DNA of 64,000 bases from Corallium rubrum (lineage: Eukaryota > Cnidaria > Anthozoa > Scleralcyonacea > Coralliidae), in the NCBI GenBank assembly GCA_964035015.1, contig OZ035997.1:15395694-15459693 (forward strand), given 5' to 3'. The notes under the pieces are model-generated. The model was given only the letters and a program-made list of their open reading frames with translations, ran no database searches and was not told the origin of the DNA. The position numbers and the translations under genes were made by a program. The number at the start of each line of letters is the position of its first letter. Position 1 is the stretch's first letter. Below are positions 11,921 through 24,012 of the stretch, piece by piece.

Positions 11921-12045
11921 CTATAAATACGCGTGCCCACATGTGAGTTGTTTACTAATTTCTCCTGACGAAGGGCCTTCGCTCGAAACGTCGAGAAGAT
12001 TTTTCTCTGTTTTTCAGGCCAACGTGACTTAACCCTGGTAATACA
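11921..12045 (+). mobile_element. Penelope-like element end (pseudo-LTR fragment)
   Basis: Contains CTGACGAAGGGCCTTCGCTC followed by GAAACGTCGAGAAG and GGCCAACGTGACTTAACC. The first phrase is identical to one at the 3' end of the GIY-YIG-bearing Penelope-like copy at 45066-46034, which ties this fragment to that class. No coding part remains here. Confidence 0.65.
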
Positions 12046-12597
12046 TGTGTATACAAGCTTCCTAAATAATAACATAAACAATATGCAGAAATATAAAGAT
12101 ACTGTCGTGAACAATGTCAACAAACAGAAGAAAGCCGTTACTACAATGGCCCTTTCTTGTGTCTCTAGTCCTCAAGTCAAGCTTCCTAGGTACACGGATG
12201 TCAACACGGCATTTTTTCGCGTCTGTAATAAATTCGTCTATTCTGTCTTCATGGACAAACCTTGTCAGAAACATTAACTACTGATGAATTCACCAATACC
12301 GTCGGAAAACAAATCAAAGGCAAAAGAACTGCCTTTACAGTTTCGCAAGGCCTGACGGGATGACGCAATAATTGCATTTTGTGTGGCGAAAAAAAAAACG
12401 GAACCGAAACCTGGACTCGTTCTACCATAGTAGCCCGAGTAAATACTTACTAAATTTGTAAAAACTTCCTCTTGTTGATGCTGGCAACAATGGCTTATGA
12501 AATACTTGGTGTACAGTAGTTACTTTGGCTTCGGTGGTTTGTCGTGAGTCAATCGTTTTATTCTATGTTTTGATTGGCTCCAAAGGCATTCTTTTGT
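12046..12597. other. No recognised feature
   Basis: Short open frames occur on both strands over the same bases, with no domain or splice evidence. Non-coding as far as I can see. Confidence 0.4.
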
Positions 12598-12648
12598 TAA
12601 CTGAACTGAACTGAACTGAACTGAACTGAACTGAACTGAACCGAACTG
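12598..12648. repeat. (AACTG)n microsatellite
   Basis: About nine copies of the pentamer AACTG/GAACT, ending in a GAACCGAACTGAC variant. It shares the AAC-based pentamer style of the large arrays at 35.7 and 46.6 kb. Confidence 0.9.
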
Positions 12649-15185
12649 ACATTACACACACGACAGCAATGTATCTACTCGCGCATTCAACCGACGAAAT
12701 ATACAGTAGTTTTATACGATTTAGTATAAGTCTGCCGTTGTCTATTGTAAATATGAGTCTTATATATTATTCCCAGAACTCGCGTTTCAATTTGATAATA
12801 AGCAAAACTAAGTATAGTGACAACAACCAACTGAAATCTTATTCTACGCCAAGTAAACCAATTTCTGGGCTAATGGTATGCAAGCATTATGGTGTTGCAT
12901 GGTACTCGCATGTAGATAAAGATCGGATGACTAAAATCGTAGAGTGTGCGCCAGGCTTTAAGGAAATCTAGTTACTTTTATTATTTTGATTAATTTGATT
13001 TTATCAAATAAAGAAATAAAAAATAGTTCTTAAATAATCCCCGAGCAGGGCGTAGGGCCGAAAGCCCGGAGCCCGGGTGAGGGTGCTAATCTCGACATGC
13101 GTGGAGTCCACTTTACCGCGTGTAGAAAAAAGCAAGGGAGACAAAATCTGGAAATAGTTTGTATATATATATACGTCGTAGGGTGTCACGCGGTAAAAAT
13201 AATTGGGCACTGGTGACTAGCTTTGAAGCAAACTTTATATAATTTCCATATTTTGCGAAACAAAATGGTTTCAAATGGTTTCGTTTTAAACGGAAAGAAG
13301 CAGAACAACGAATAAAAGCTGGATACAAACAGCCGGTTTAATATATCTTGAAGAGAAACCAGAAAACCTGAAGAAACCAAACCGTATGGTAAACAAAAAC
13401 TCGATCTGAATTGTAGTGTTTGTGGTCACAGGTCACTCAGTGGTCTCAATATAATTTTAAACTTGACGGTAGGACATTTGTATTTATTTATTTTGCTGAT
13501 TGTAATCAGCATTTATTCATTAATATATTCTGTAAACGCCAAGAACCGCAAGACGTTTAAATAGAACCCTTTTAGACACTCGTCAGTTACTGTAAACTTA
13601 ATCTAGCAACTATCATATAAAGTTTTATACCTTGTCCCTTTAATATATTGTTTTCAAGTTTTTGCCCATTAAGCAATATACAGCTTCACGTTTTCGTGCT
13701 TTCCCTTTGCTACTGTGGACGTGATGTTTTTCATTGACTTAATTGCAAGCACTTATCAGTTATCATAAATACTCATAGGCTTTGTCCATTTTCTTTTGTC
13801 CTGCATGTATAGATATTATCTCCTATTATTATAAAATGTAGTTTTTTGAGCTGTTAACTTTTAATCTTGCCTTTGCAAAACATAAAAGTAATTCCTTTGG
13901 AAACCTCCTAAATGGCTAAAAACAATATATTTTTACGACCAGAGTTTAATATGAAATCTGTAAGTTTTGCTTTGATATGTTCAACTTTCTTTTAGTCATC
14001 CTAATCATAAATTCTGTAATTATCCTGAGGATTATCATTTGTTTTTGCTGTATATCAGGAGTGCTTATTTTAATTGGAAGGTGAGGTGGGTGGGGTGTAT
14101 TTAAAAAAGCATATAAAAGCAGGCGAGGGGTCGTTGCATTTATGTATTTCTAGTATAATACTAGACAAGACGTTCTCTGTTTGTCTTTGACGGACATGTC
14201 GGGGACACATCACGGGAATCTAATTAAAGGAGGACATTGCTGATATCTGCTAGCACTAGTGTACCCTGATTGTGACACCGGTATAAGTGGAATGGCCCAG
14301 TAGTGAAAACTTATTAACCGAGTGCGAGGTCTGCATGTACGAGAAAGTATTTGCCACAGACCGAGCGACGACTAGGAGCAAGGTTTGTGCGATACAACCA
14401 AAGGCAAATACTTTCCCGCACAGATCGAGCAAACGAGGTTAATAAGGAATTTATTATATATGCACGGCTATTGGTTCATTTTGCTTTTAAGTTTCGAGCG
14501 TTGTTTTCGTCTTCTGTTTACCTGTTTTGGCTTTAATTTATTTGCCGTGATTTAAAGAAAACCAGTAATGTTCCAACACATTTTATTGTTTAGAGTATTT
14601 GAATAAAGATACCTAGTTCTCTTTTAGTATTCAAACCAACTCAGTAATTTTCTCGCAAAAAGTTACAGGTCCAAGAAAAAGCGTATTGACCAGTCAGTCA
14701 ACATCGTAAAATCACGATCGCTCAGGAACCAATCAGCACGCATTGTTCTGCGTACGGCAGACCGGGGAATCAAGCTATAAAATCAAACTCATGCAGTCAT
14801 ATATTAAAATACATGCGACTTCTTCAGGTTAATGAAGTAGTTTTCCTCTCGCCCGCGGAGTAGAAATTGTGAATAAATATAGCATGTGTGATGCCACATC
14901 GAGACTGGACTTATTAAAGCCGCTGTTTATACACTATGCAACGATTTGTGAAACCTGTGTCATGGAACGCTATTGCGAGACAGGTTTCAAGACAGATTGC
15001 AACGTGTAACACCCCAGCTCGTTCTATGAATTTGTGTCGCTTTCCATTGCCAGACAAGTTTCACAAACCGTTGCGCGAACTTAAAGTGCATCTACTTTGG
15101 TGAAACCTGTCTCGCAGTGCGAAGCGACACATGTTCATAAACAAGGGTGTCTTGAAAGCTGTCTCGCAATAGCGTTGCGGCATAG
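12649..15185. other. Mostly unassigned; one 100-codon open frame
   Basis: 12669-12971 (+) is an ATG-initiated open frame of 100 codons with no domain I recognise; it may be chance. A weak inverted repeat lies at about 14300-14445 (CTTATTAACCGAG...CGAGGTTAATAAG). Repeated phrases (GAAACCTGTCTCGCA, GCGACACA) occur in both orientations at about 14940-15170, suggesting an old foldback repeat. Confidence 0.35.
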
Positions 15186-15244
15186 GTATCATAAAATTTT
15201 TCATGATGTCTTACACTGCTAAAGTCAACCGAAAAATTTCGGCT

Positions 15245-15317
15245 GACTCGAGCGGGATTTGAACTCGCACCTTCGGGATTCCGGTCCGCCGCTCTACCTG
15301 TTGAGCTATCGAGCCGC
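15245..15317 (-). tRNA. tRNA-like SINE head (copy 1)
   Basis: 73 bases with an A box (TAGCTCAACAGGTAGAG) and a B box (GTTCAAATCC), D-arm and T-arm pairings, but an imperfect anticodon stem. It looks like a tRNA-derived internal Pol III promoter and not a working tRNA. Confidence 0.65.
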
Positions 15318-15494
15318 ACAGGGATTGGAGGCAAGTTCTATCCAACTTAAGTGCACGAGATATTCTCGCGACAACTTAACGCTAATCCGTGAGGACGTGC
15401 AGTGTTTCAATTCTATTACAGAATCATCCTCAGAAACATGAGAAAATTTTTCATGATGTCTTACACTGCTAAAGTCAACCGAAAAATTTCGGCT

Positions 15495-15567
15495 GACTCG
15501 AGCGGGATTTGAACTCGCACCTTCGGGATTCCGGTCCGCCGCTCTACCTGTTGAGCTATCGAGCCGC
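15495..15567 (-). tRNA. tRNA-like SINE head (copy 2)
   Basis: Identical to copy 1 over the A and B boxes, same orientation, 250 bp downstream. Confidence 0.65.
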
Positions 15568-15767
15568 ACAGGGATTGGAGGCAAGTTCTATCCAACTTAA
15601 GTGCACGAGATATTCTAAGTGTAAGACATCATGAAAAATTTTCTCATGTTTCTGAGGATGATTCTGTAATAGAATTGAAACACTGCACGTCCTCACGGAT
15701 TAGCGTTAAGTTGTCGCGAGAATATCTCGTGCACTTAAGTTGGATAGAACTTGCCTCCAATCCCTGT

Positions 15768-15840
15768 GCGGCTCGATAGCTCAACAGGTAGAGCGGCGGA
15801 CCGGAATCCCGAAGGTGCGAGTTCAAATCCCGCTCGAGTC
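15768..15840 (+). tRNA. tRNA-like SINE head (copy 3, inverted)
   Basis: Same sequence as copies 1 and 2 on the opposite strand. The acceptor-like ends (GCTCGA...) pair poorly, as expected for a SINE. Confidence 0.65.
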
Positions 15841-15925
15841 AGCCGAAATTTTTCGGTTGACTTTAGCAGTGTAAGACATCATGAAAAATTTTCTCATGTT
15901 TCTGAGGATGATTCTGTAATAGGTA

Positions 15926-18040
15926 TCATATTCATGCAATTTTGTTGTCAACCTCGTACCATGCAGGCTTTTTGTCCCGCATGCATACTTGCATATTGCA
16001 TAGGTTTGACACTGTCTACTTCGAAAATGCTTCAGATTTATTGATATTTAAGTAAAGAATAAAATTTAAACTATCCTTCGAAAGAATATAATTTTGTCGT
16101 TTAACTACTTCGCCGCGGTTTAAGATGGCTACGTTCAGTCATAGTCTATGGTTGTTATACTTTCTTTAAAATAACTATTACATTAATTACTCTGTATAGT
16201 GAACTACAGAAGGAGAACATTTATTGAACAGTGCTAATATCTGCTGTTACCACGGTAATAATGGCGTTTGAAAGTGTCAAATTTTCAGCTCACGTACCGC
16301 GGGAGCAAGCCCTGAGAAACTGAAAAACAAATTCTGCAGACTGAAGCGTCAACGACGAAAACCTAAATACTTTTACATATATGCGCGCGCCTACCATAGA
16401 ATTGGACGAATATTTTAAGTAAACTAACTACTGGAAGTTTGGAACAGGCCAAGACACGGTTAAGAGCTTAGATGGAAAACAATACCCAATGGTGTTCTTT
16501 GACCTCTTGGTAAACTGCAAAGGATTAGTAATATGAGTCACACGAATTGTAAATCCCCTTGATCAATAATACATCGGAAGAAGTAGATCGTTTCGAAAGG
16601 AGAATGCATATAGAGTGGACAACTGGATTTCCGATTACTCAAAGTGCTGGTGCGTGGGCAGTATTTTGGATATATAGCAAGAAGGACAGAAGGTAAACTG
16701 CCGAAATTTGTAGGAACGAAGTACTGGCGCTTGTTGGTGAATTCCAGTACGGTTGGTCCCAGATCCCAAATAACCGGTATTTTCGACGATCTAAAAACTA
16801 AATAAGTAAGCTATCGCGTCATCAAATTTCACCTTAATTCCCGATGACCGATCCGATTACCGATCAATCCCCGATCAGTCGCAAACAGTCTGCGTTTGCA
16901 AACTTTGCATCTGCGTATGTGTTCACATAAATATTCGGCGCTTGTCTCCGACTGTTTAATTAATACTGATTCCATGTCACTAACTAGGCTTTTGGTATGG
17001 TGTCTTCGCTCGCACTGTCTCATCTACTTTTCACAACTGTCGCATTTTCCGGATACAATTTAATATTAAATGCAGAATGTGTGACATACTGCATGAGCTA
17101 ATCGCCTCGCGGGATGCTATTTGCTTAGCAAGCTTTTCTGATATCATAAATATTTGTCTCGAAACCTCGCGAAGTAAAATTCTCTGGGAAAGGCAACGGC
17201 ACACGAGAGAATCATGCTGGGCAAATGGCCTCGCGAATAGGCTATTAGATCAGCTAGTAGGCCCTAGTAGCTCTCGTGTGCGCGAATAGACTTCGATCAA
17301 GTCTGTCTAGTGTGCGAAACTAATGACTTGTAATGAGCATTGGAGCGAACTGATTATAAATTCGTTGGAATGGAATGCGACACTTGTGCGACAAATAGTT
17401 GAGAACTAAACATGTTTTTCATTTGACTCAGCTGTCAGGAGTCAAGGCGGAAAAACTTACATCATTGTCGTTTCAGTAAATATAATATATAAAACCATAA
17501 AGTTTACTAGGAAGAATTTCTAATTAGGTAGATATGCGTTATGAACACGCACAACCTATAGTCGTTTTTCTGACCATGTCAGTGTCCTTTCACTTCACCA
17601 AATATCGACCACTCGAGACTATATATCCCTTTCATCCGTTACATTCAATATTAATGAGAATATAATATTATACTCACCCTCCAATGTCTCATTGATCTTC
17701 GTCGATAGTCGATGCTGTACCAATACCTCCTGAAGAACCATAACGAAGTATAAATCAATGTTTTTTAAAGAATGGAAGTGAACACGCGTTATTGACAATT
17801 GCTGTTGCGATTTTTGTGCCAAAAGTGTATATGTTTAAACCTGTCACCTCACCTGTGTAACGAACAGCCTGCGTATATTGATATAACAATAGCGAGTTGT
17901 CTGTTGTTTTAAGGCTCGTCGAATCACGCGGTGGTCGCATTTAATTCGTCGGCGATGATACGACGGAAATAAACAAGAACAACTCGAATGTCGAATTCAC
18001 ATCGCGCTGAATACGACGCATAAAATAAGTATATTAATAA
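15926..18040. other. No recognised feature
   Basis: I find no supportable gene in these ~2.1 kb. Short open frames are scattered with no domain signature. Confidence 0.4.
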
Positions 18041-18044
18041 TTAT

Positions 18045-18252
18045 ATTATATATACAGAACTCGCGATCAAGCTCTCGGCAACGGCCTCCGTGGCTCAGTG
18101 GTCAGAGCATTGCACTAGAATCGCAAGGTCGTGGGTTCAATTCCTGCCGGAGGGCCTGTGTAGTTGCATTTTTCGCAACTGCTCCCGGTTTGGTCTTAAA
18201 ATGTATATATTCTACACTCGAATTTTCCTTCACCCTAAATCCTTAGAGCATA
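18045..18252 (+). mobile_element. tRNA-derived SINE, family 2, full copy
   Basis: The tRNA-like head at 18083-18154 has an A box (TGGCTCAGTGGTCAGAG) and a B box (GGGTTCAATTCC), closing with CGGAGGG against CCTCCG. It is preceded by CAGAACTCGCGATCAAGC and followed by a body with TTGCATTTTTCGCAACTG, GGTTTGGTCTTAAAATG and an end CGAATTTTCCTTCACCC. Further copies are at 34558-34738 (B box deleted), 34436-34495 (partial) and 48621-48980 (minus, interrupted). No poly(A) tail is seen. Confidence 0.8.
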
Positions 18253-20526
18253 AAATAAGACAGCTCTTGGACACCTCGTAGCACTGTTATCGGTACAGGC
18301 TGTTACAGTGTCATATTCATAAAGGAACGGTTACAAATGTAACTCCGAATACCATGGTTTCATGCCTCTAAAAGTAGAAATGCTAGTTCAAATCGTGTTG
18401 ATCTTCGGGCTTTAGTATGTAGAATTGCAATTTGTGATCGGGATTCGCTATTCTGCTACTTGGCACTCTTCACTGATATCGCCTCACTCCTTCTCTCTGA
18501 GTCTCCTCTCGACTATACTCCCACACACCAATATCCTGAAATAGTTTGTCATAACTTATCTTCTATGTTTTTAGTATAAACAGTAATTCATTCTTCCGAT
18601 AACTTCATTAAATTTTGTCATCCAGTAGTGGTGGCTTTGCGTGAAATTCCTTTGCGCCGAATTCATTTTTTCCGGTTACAAATCTCATTTAAAGAAATTA
18701 TGCACCTCTATTTCTGAAATTCTTGATTTCCAATTAGGGATACGTTTTCAAATCCGAAAATTTTGAATATGTTGTTTCATATACAAATATCAACTTTTTC
18801 ACGTTCTTTTATTTCTAAAAATGATGTTTTGAATGAACTAAATCTACAAATGATGCTACTGTGTCTGTCCATATTGGCGAAGCCGAGCTCCGACAATGAC
18901 GACAAGTTAGTGACTGATGACGGAGTCGATCGGATGGCACATCACATGCAGTGCTATAATCTATATATCCTTGATAATCGAAATTCTACCGGTCAAGCCG
19001 GCCCGGCCGCTAGCTATGGCGAATAGCGCGAATGTTGTTTAACGCGCGTTATTAGCGAATTTATTTTCTAGCGACAGTGATAACATAATAATAATTAATA
19101 TTTAAACGTGTACCTTCAATTTAATATTCATCGCTTTGACTCGATCGGTTTGAAAGTAAGAATCAGTGAAACTACAGTATACGCTACACCGTCCGTCCTT
19201 TTATATCTTACCATACAACAAAGACTTTCTTTGTTGATTGTCAATATAAGCTGCGCTGAATTGAATGCTGCACACGGCGCATGTACTGAAGATTTAATTG
19301 CCAAAATATCTGTCTGTTTACATATTAATTAGGCGTCAGTAGGTTTTCCGTAGGTTTTCAAAGACATGGTTTTAAGCCCTTAGTTATACTTCAAAAAACT
19401 CTTTACATCGGACTAATAATGTAGTCGTAAAGTGTAATCTGTATGTATGTGTTGCAGTTCCGCCAACTAGTTATGCTTCACTTCAATGAGGAACTGAATT
19501 TTAGTTCAAATATTTAATTGACGGCTTCAGAATTGTGTGCAATTAATATCGCTATACGTGTGTATGGGGCTAGTAGTTGTGTATACTTGACAAAAGCTGC
19601 AATATATAATTGCTAAAAGCCATAATATTGAAAATAATTCGATAATTAAAAAAAGATTCATCAGCATTGCCCTTATTTAGTTATGGAGTAACCATAGAAA
19701 GAAAGTGGCCGACAGCTTCTTGTACCAACAATGAAAACAACATTAAAGCTGCTGTTACGCCATGCGTGATTACAACGATTTCTGAGTGTGAAAACGAAAC
19801 GAAAAATTGCATCGCCGAGAACAGCGGCTTATTAAAAGAACACGTGTTTTAGCACATGTAAATATGAGGTGCCACATGTTCTAATATGTAAATGAAAACC
19901 ACATGTCGTATCTATAAACTAACTATTTGCAACACGTGCAGTGAAAACATAACTGGGTTTTTTTAACAATGAACGATGACATAAAATAAGCACAGAGTCA
20001 AAGACAGATTATCTCGTACAGCTTTTAATTCAGCTTGCATGTCAGTTTTTCAGCTATATGTATATATATTATATGTATATATATATATATATACTTATAG
20101 AATATATAGTTCTCATGAAACCTCGGATATAAGAAAACACGAATAACCCAATGAATCGAAAGCAATGAACAAGCTTAACTTTTGAACATTATTTTTGTCA
20201 CCTGTTTAAGATATATATTATGGGGAATCGTAATACATTCAAATATTATCCCAAACTTTATTTGCAGTTATAGTATATGTGTTGCCTATTGGTAACCATT
20301 TTACTTTCATGACAGTGGCAAGGAATTATTATTAAGACTTCTTATCTGACATACATTGTATTTAACAAAACACTATTATTGAGTGTACAAATGTTCTTCG
20401 AGCCATTTTGCTTAAAAAGATTTCTGATCATGAGTTCCTAAGCGAGACTCTAACCCACCACCTTCTGATTGCCGGCCAGACTCTCTATTAACCACCGATC
20501 CACTGGGACTTACCGCGGTTGTTTAT
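18253..20526. other. No recognised feature
   Basis: No gene found. A short TA-rich run lies at about 20056-20092. The open frames in this interval (61-87 codons) have no domain and several lack ATG starts. Confidence 0.4.
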
Positions 20527-20914
20527 TATTAGGGACTTTAAGCTTCAGACTACGGCTACGGTGGAAAGTTTCAGAGTGGTATTAAATGGTGGTGTTTTTA
20601 TACATCCAAATTTCAAGATAACATAATCGCATAGGCTCGTTTTGTTCTTAAACTCTTGAAGAAAAACACTTGTTCAATCTGTTATTCGCGAGAGTAAGGT
20701 TAAGCCTTTCCAAGGCTTCTGTAGTGACTCAGGTTCCGCGTTGTCTTTACAACGTAAAAATGATTTTTCTACGTTGTCAACAGAGTCACGACGGCATGAA
20801 AATTACTCTTGGGACCGTCATTTGCAAAAGCTCTTTGTATATGACATGAAATTCTATTGTTCAAACATGTTGCCGTAGTCGTATAGTCGTTGTGCTTGCT
20901 TAAAGTCCCTAATA
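20527..20914. mobile_element. TIR element (MITE-like)
   Basis: ~385-bp element bounded by TTAGGGACTTTAAGC and its complement GCTTAAAGTCCCTAA. The inner part is also weakly palindromic (ACGTTGTCTTTACAACGT). The target duplication is ambiguous (TTA or TA), so the superfamily is left open. Confidence 0.65.
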
Positions 20915-21123
20915 CTTGGGCTACTGTGGTCTGACGAGTCTAGGTTTCAGTCGTGTTTTTGTTTTTTTGGGGTCGCGATATTGCCCCAAGAGGCTTTGCG
21001 AAACTGCAGGCATGTGACTATATCTAATGCATGTGATCCACTGGCTTCTTTCTTTTCGATCGAGTGCTTCGAAGTCGGAAGTGTTTTTGTCAGCTACTTG
21101 CTTGGAAGACTGGAAGTGTTTAA
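20915..21123. other. No recognised feature
   Basis: Spacer between two repeats; nothing supportable. Confidence 0.4.
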
Positions 21124-21275
21124 ATCTTTCCTGTCGGAATTGGTCTTTAGTATTTTATTCTGGCTAACGCCAGACGATTTTATTCACCTCTGGGAAAGCC
21201 CTAACTCTTTCCTGTCCGAATTTGTCTTTAGTATTGTATTCTGGCTAACTCCAGACGATTTTATTCACCCATGGC
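21124..21275 (-). repeat. Direct repeat pair of the GAGTAAAATCGTCTGG family
   Basis: Two ~70-bp tandem modules, each with TTTCCTGTC(G/C)GAATT, GTCTTTAGTATT(T/G)TATTC and TGGCTAAC(G/T)CCAGACG, followed by ATTTTATTCACC. They are inverted relative to the modules at 7144-7430. Confidence 0.65.
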
Positions 21276-23275
21276 GAGAAATAATGGTCACGCATGCGCG
21301 TAATGCATGCCCACTTACAAAAATTTTGACTATAAAAGTTCTGCAAGATTAATAGGACTTACATAGAGGATGAGTAAAACAATCGTCGTAGCAGTGTCAA
21401 TAGTAGATTATTTCAAATGTTTCCATCTGAATCGTATAGTGCAACACATCGGCGATATAAATATCATCAGCGATATGCCACAGATATTAAATCCGTTGCG
21501 GTTTTTGATATACTATTTTGAGCACAAGTCTAACATAAGCCAATATGGCGAATACGCAAATTGTACCAACCTTGCTGCTCACGTTATCGAAAATCAAACA
21601 GAGGTATACTATTTCCATACAAGTTTCGATCTGATTCGGTTACTATAAAGATCCGTCTTTTCGATGATATTCTTCATTTCTAGCCTGTATTTGTCGTCGT
21701 TGCGGTTTTCAGTCATGGATTTCACTAATATTCGATGTATTTTGGCTAAAGAAATATGATACTTTGCGTAAAATCAGTTCAGAAACCACGACTAAATGTC
21801 TCCATATTCGAGCTTCGCCATCTTCTTACGCGCCATCTTCACTTCCAAATAAACATTGTAACCTTTCCTTTTTGTTCCCAGGCTTTCTAGGGTTATACAG
21901 GCAGAGCTGTGTTGAGAAGACTGGGGTTTGTTTTGAAGTTTGAATCCCAAACGTAACTAAAGCGCCGGACCACATGCAGAGTGAGAGGTCGCGCGCGTTG
22001 TTGTGGCAAGCAACAAAGCATTACTGTCGACGCGACGACACTTGGACTTTGAAAACGTGTTGCTTTCTAGGATGAGGAACCAAATTTAGCGACAATATGT
22101 CATAAAGGGTACTAAGAATTCGAATCAATCGACAATTGGAGAATTTTAGCGATATTTTACTTAGAAAATGGTCATTTAATTGCGTATTTAATTGCGTGTT
22201 TAATTGCGCAACGGCGGCTCGGGTATCAATGCAGGCTACTCCCGCTTATGTCCCCCATTTCTCGCCATGTCTGGGAAGTATATCTTACATGTTTGAATAG
22301 CTTTGCAAGTGACTGAGTTATACGGCTAACAATTGTCTTCATTTCATCATAAACATGCTTAAAAGATGACGAACTATTCAAAACAGGTTGGTCCTGGCCT
22401 TGCTGCTTTATAGTCCGACAACTACAAAATGCAAGTATAATAATAAGCACTGAATAGAGCAAATACCGGTAAGATATCAATATGTTGAACTGTTCAATGC
22501 TATTACATTTGGAAACGTGTGTTTCAAAACATGTTTAAATGTTTTCTGTTTGTCCGAATTTAAATAAATTCTATATCAAAATGATCGCTTGAATCTGCCG
22601 AATCCAACACTATAGGTTTTGTCTACTAAATATATTAGATCCGTTGTTTAATTTTCAGAAAAACGGCCTTGTTGTTTTAATACATGTACATTAGCGAACT
22701 TTCGGCGCTTCCTGCACTGCTGCAGTTCATATAAGACCATAAATTCTATTTGTCAAAATATATGCAATTATGCATTGTCATTGCCATATATAGTCTTGCT
22801 AACGTTCGCATAGGCTACGCCAAGCTTTCAGAAATCAGTAGCCCGAGTGAACGCCTGAGCAGGCGTCTTGCTTGATAATGGGCGTCATTGGAATAAATAC
22901 GGTATAGCCATCGAACCTAAAGATCCGGTGTTGGAACTATAACCACGGCGTAAAGTTTATGTCCAAGTAGTCATCAGACTGATAACCGATTTCAGAATCT
23001 GATTCACTTCTAGATATGATTGCTTTTGACAATACTGAGAACTGTAAGAATGTGAAGTTTGTCGAGCGACGGTCAAATCGGTCGAATGATATGTAAATCA
23101 AAGCAGCCCTGGGCCACCAAAAGCCAAATTCAACACGCCATTAAAACTGGACAATTTATCCAAATTGAAATTTTTTTTCACTAAAACACTATAAATAAAG
23201 AGTACGTTCGATGAGCTGAAAATTGATTTGGGGGATAAGGGCACTTTAATCAATTGCCATGAATGCGATAAAGGT
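21276..23275. other. Mostly unassigned; one frame with a hydrophobic N-terminus
   Basis: On the minus strand at 22226-22480 an open frame encodes a hydrophobic stretch (YLLYSVLIIILAFCSC) followed by a polar tail. It could be a signal-anchor exon, but its first codon is TTG and no ATG precedes it in frame, so I do not call it a gene. The frame at 21370-21648 (+, 92 codons, ATG) shows no domain. No other structure seen. Confidence 0.3.
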
Positions 23276-23400
23276 TTATCATCGCGACTGAAGTGTTTTT
23301 TAGACAACCTCTGTGATAACGAACTCAGTATCTCAGTTTTCTTAGACAACCTCTGTGATCTTGAACTACGTAAGTTATTAACTGACGTAGTTACCTTCGG
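23276..23400 (-). repeat. Second copy of the 3490-3655 repeat
   Basis: Contains AACCTCTGTGATAACGAACTC and CTCAGTTTTCTTAG, the complement of phrases at about 3600-3645. Interspersed repeat of unknown class, inverted relative to the first copy. Confidence 0.55.
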
Positions 23401-23426
23401 GTTCGATAAATAAATTCTTGGTTTTC

Positions 23427-23500
23427 ATCTGACGTCACGGCGGCCATCTTGGTGCACAGGGACAATGAAATGGCGGCCATGTTGGTGCGAACTAGTTTCT
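23427..23500. repeat. GGCGGCCAT-containing repeat fragment
   Basis: Contains GGCGGCCATCTTGGTGCAC and ATGGCGGCCATGTTGGTGC in tandem. The same doublet occurs inverted at about 42008-42063 and 54340-54395, so this is an interspersed repeat. The GCCATCTTGG core resembles a YY1-type binding word, but no function can be claimed. Confidence 0.55.
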
Positions 23501-23597
23501 GACGAGAAAACAAGCACTGTGAGTTGTTTTTAATTAGATGCGAACACTCGCAACGAGCTGCGAACTGGTTTTTGCGAGGACTGGAAAAGAGCCTTTA

Positions 23598-24009
23598 GGC
23601 CCTGTTTACATGAAGCGGTTGAGTGTTCAAGTCAAATCTCGCATGTTGTCTCTCCTTGTTGTGTTTACAGGAAGAAGATTGAAAGTTTTCGATCTGATCG
23701 AAACGGATGGCTGAAGTCAATCCACGCAGTGGAGTAGATTGACTTGAGATTCAAGCAAAGATCGATTTGAATCTCTCCAATCTGATTCATGTAAACACGG
23801 TTTGACTTGAAAATGACTTGATATACGTACGCATGAGTGAAGTTGGTGCGTGTCGTGCTAAATGGCAGACATTGAGGGAAGCACAGAATCGAAAATATAG
23901 TATTCCAAAACTGACCGGAAAATGTTCCAAGCAGATTGGATTCTCCGTGTAAACATGTGCCCAGATTCGATCCGATTGGACTGTCAATCCACTTCATTTA
24001 AACAGGGCC
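23598..24009. mobile_element. PIF/Harbinger-type MITE with TTA target duplication
   Basis: 412-bp element with terminal inverted repeats GGCCCTGTTTACATGAAG and CTTCATTTAAACAGGGCC, flanked by TTA at 23595-23597 and 24010-24012. Both the TWA duplication and the GGCCCTGTTTA terminus fit PIF/Harbinger. No transposase reading frame is present; overlapping short frames are noise. Confidence 0.8.
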
Positions 24010-24012
24010 TTA

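Larger units (their letters stand above)
15190..15925. mobile_element. tRNA-headed SINE trimer (two direct, one inverted copy)
   Basis: Three copies of one ~250-bp unit: two head-to-tail in minus orientation (about 15190-15434 and 15440-15616), and a third in plus orientation (about 15617-15922) forming a near-perfect inverted repeat with the second. Shared sequence includes ATGATGTCTTACACTGC, the tRNA-like head, and GTGCACGAGATATTCT. Copy two lacks part of the tail region (from CGCGACAAC). The tRNA-like parts are listed separately. The ~47-residue peptide seen in each copy is a translation of the tRNA-like head and is not a protein. Confidence 0.8.

Noticed and set aside
15092-16044. Recurrent ~47-residue peptide in three frames
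   Set aside because: It translates the tRNA-like SINE head in different copies.
22226-22480. Secreted or membrane protein with hydrophobic N-terminus
   Set aside because: First codon is TTG, no in-frame ATG upstream, no domain; insufficient support.
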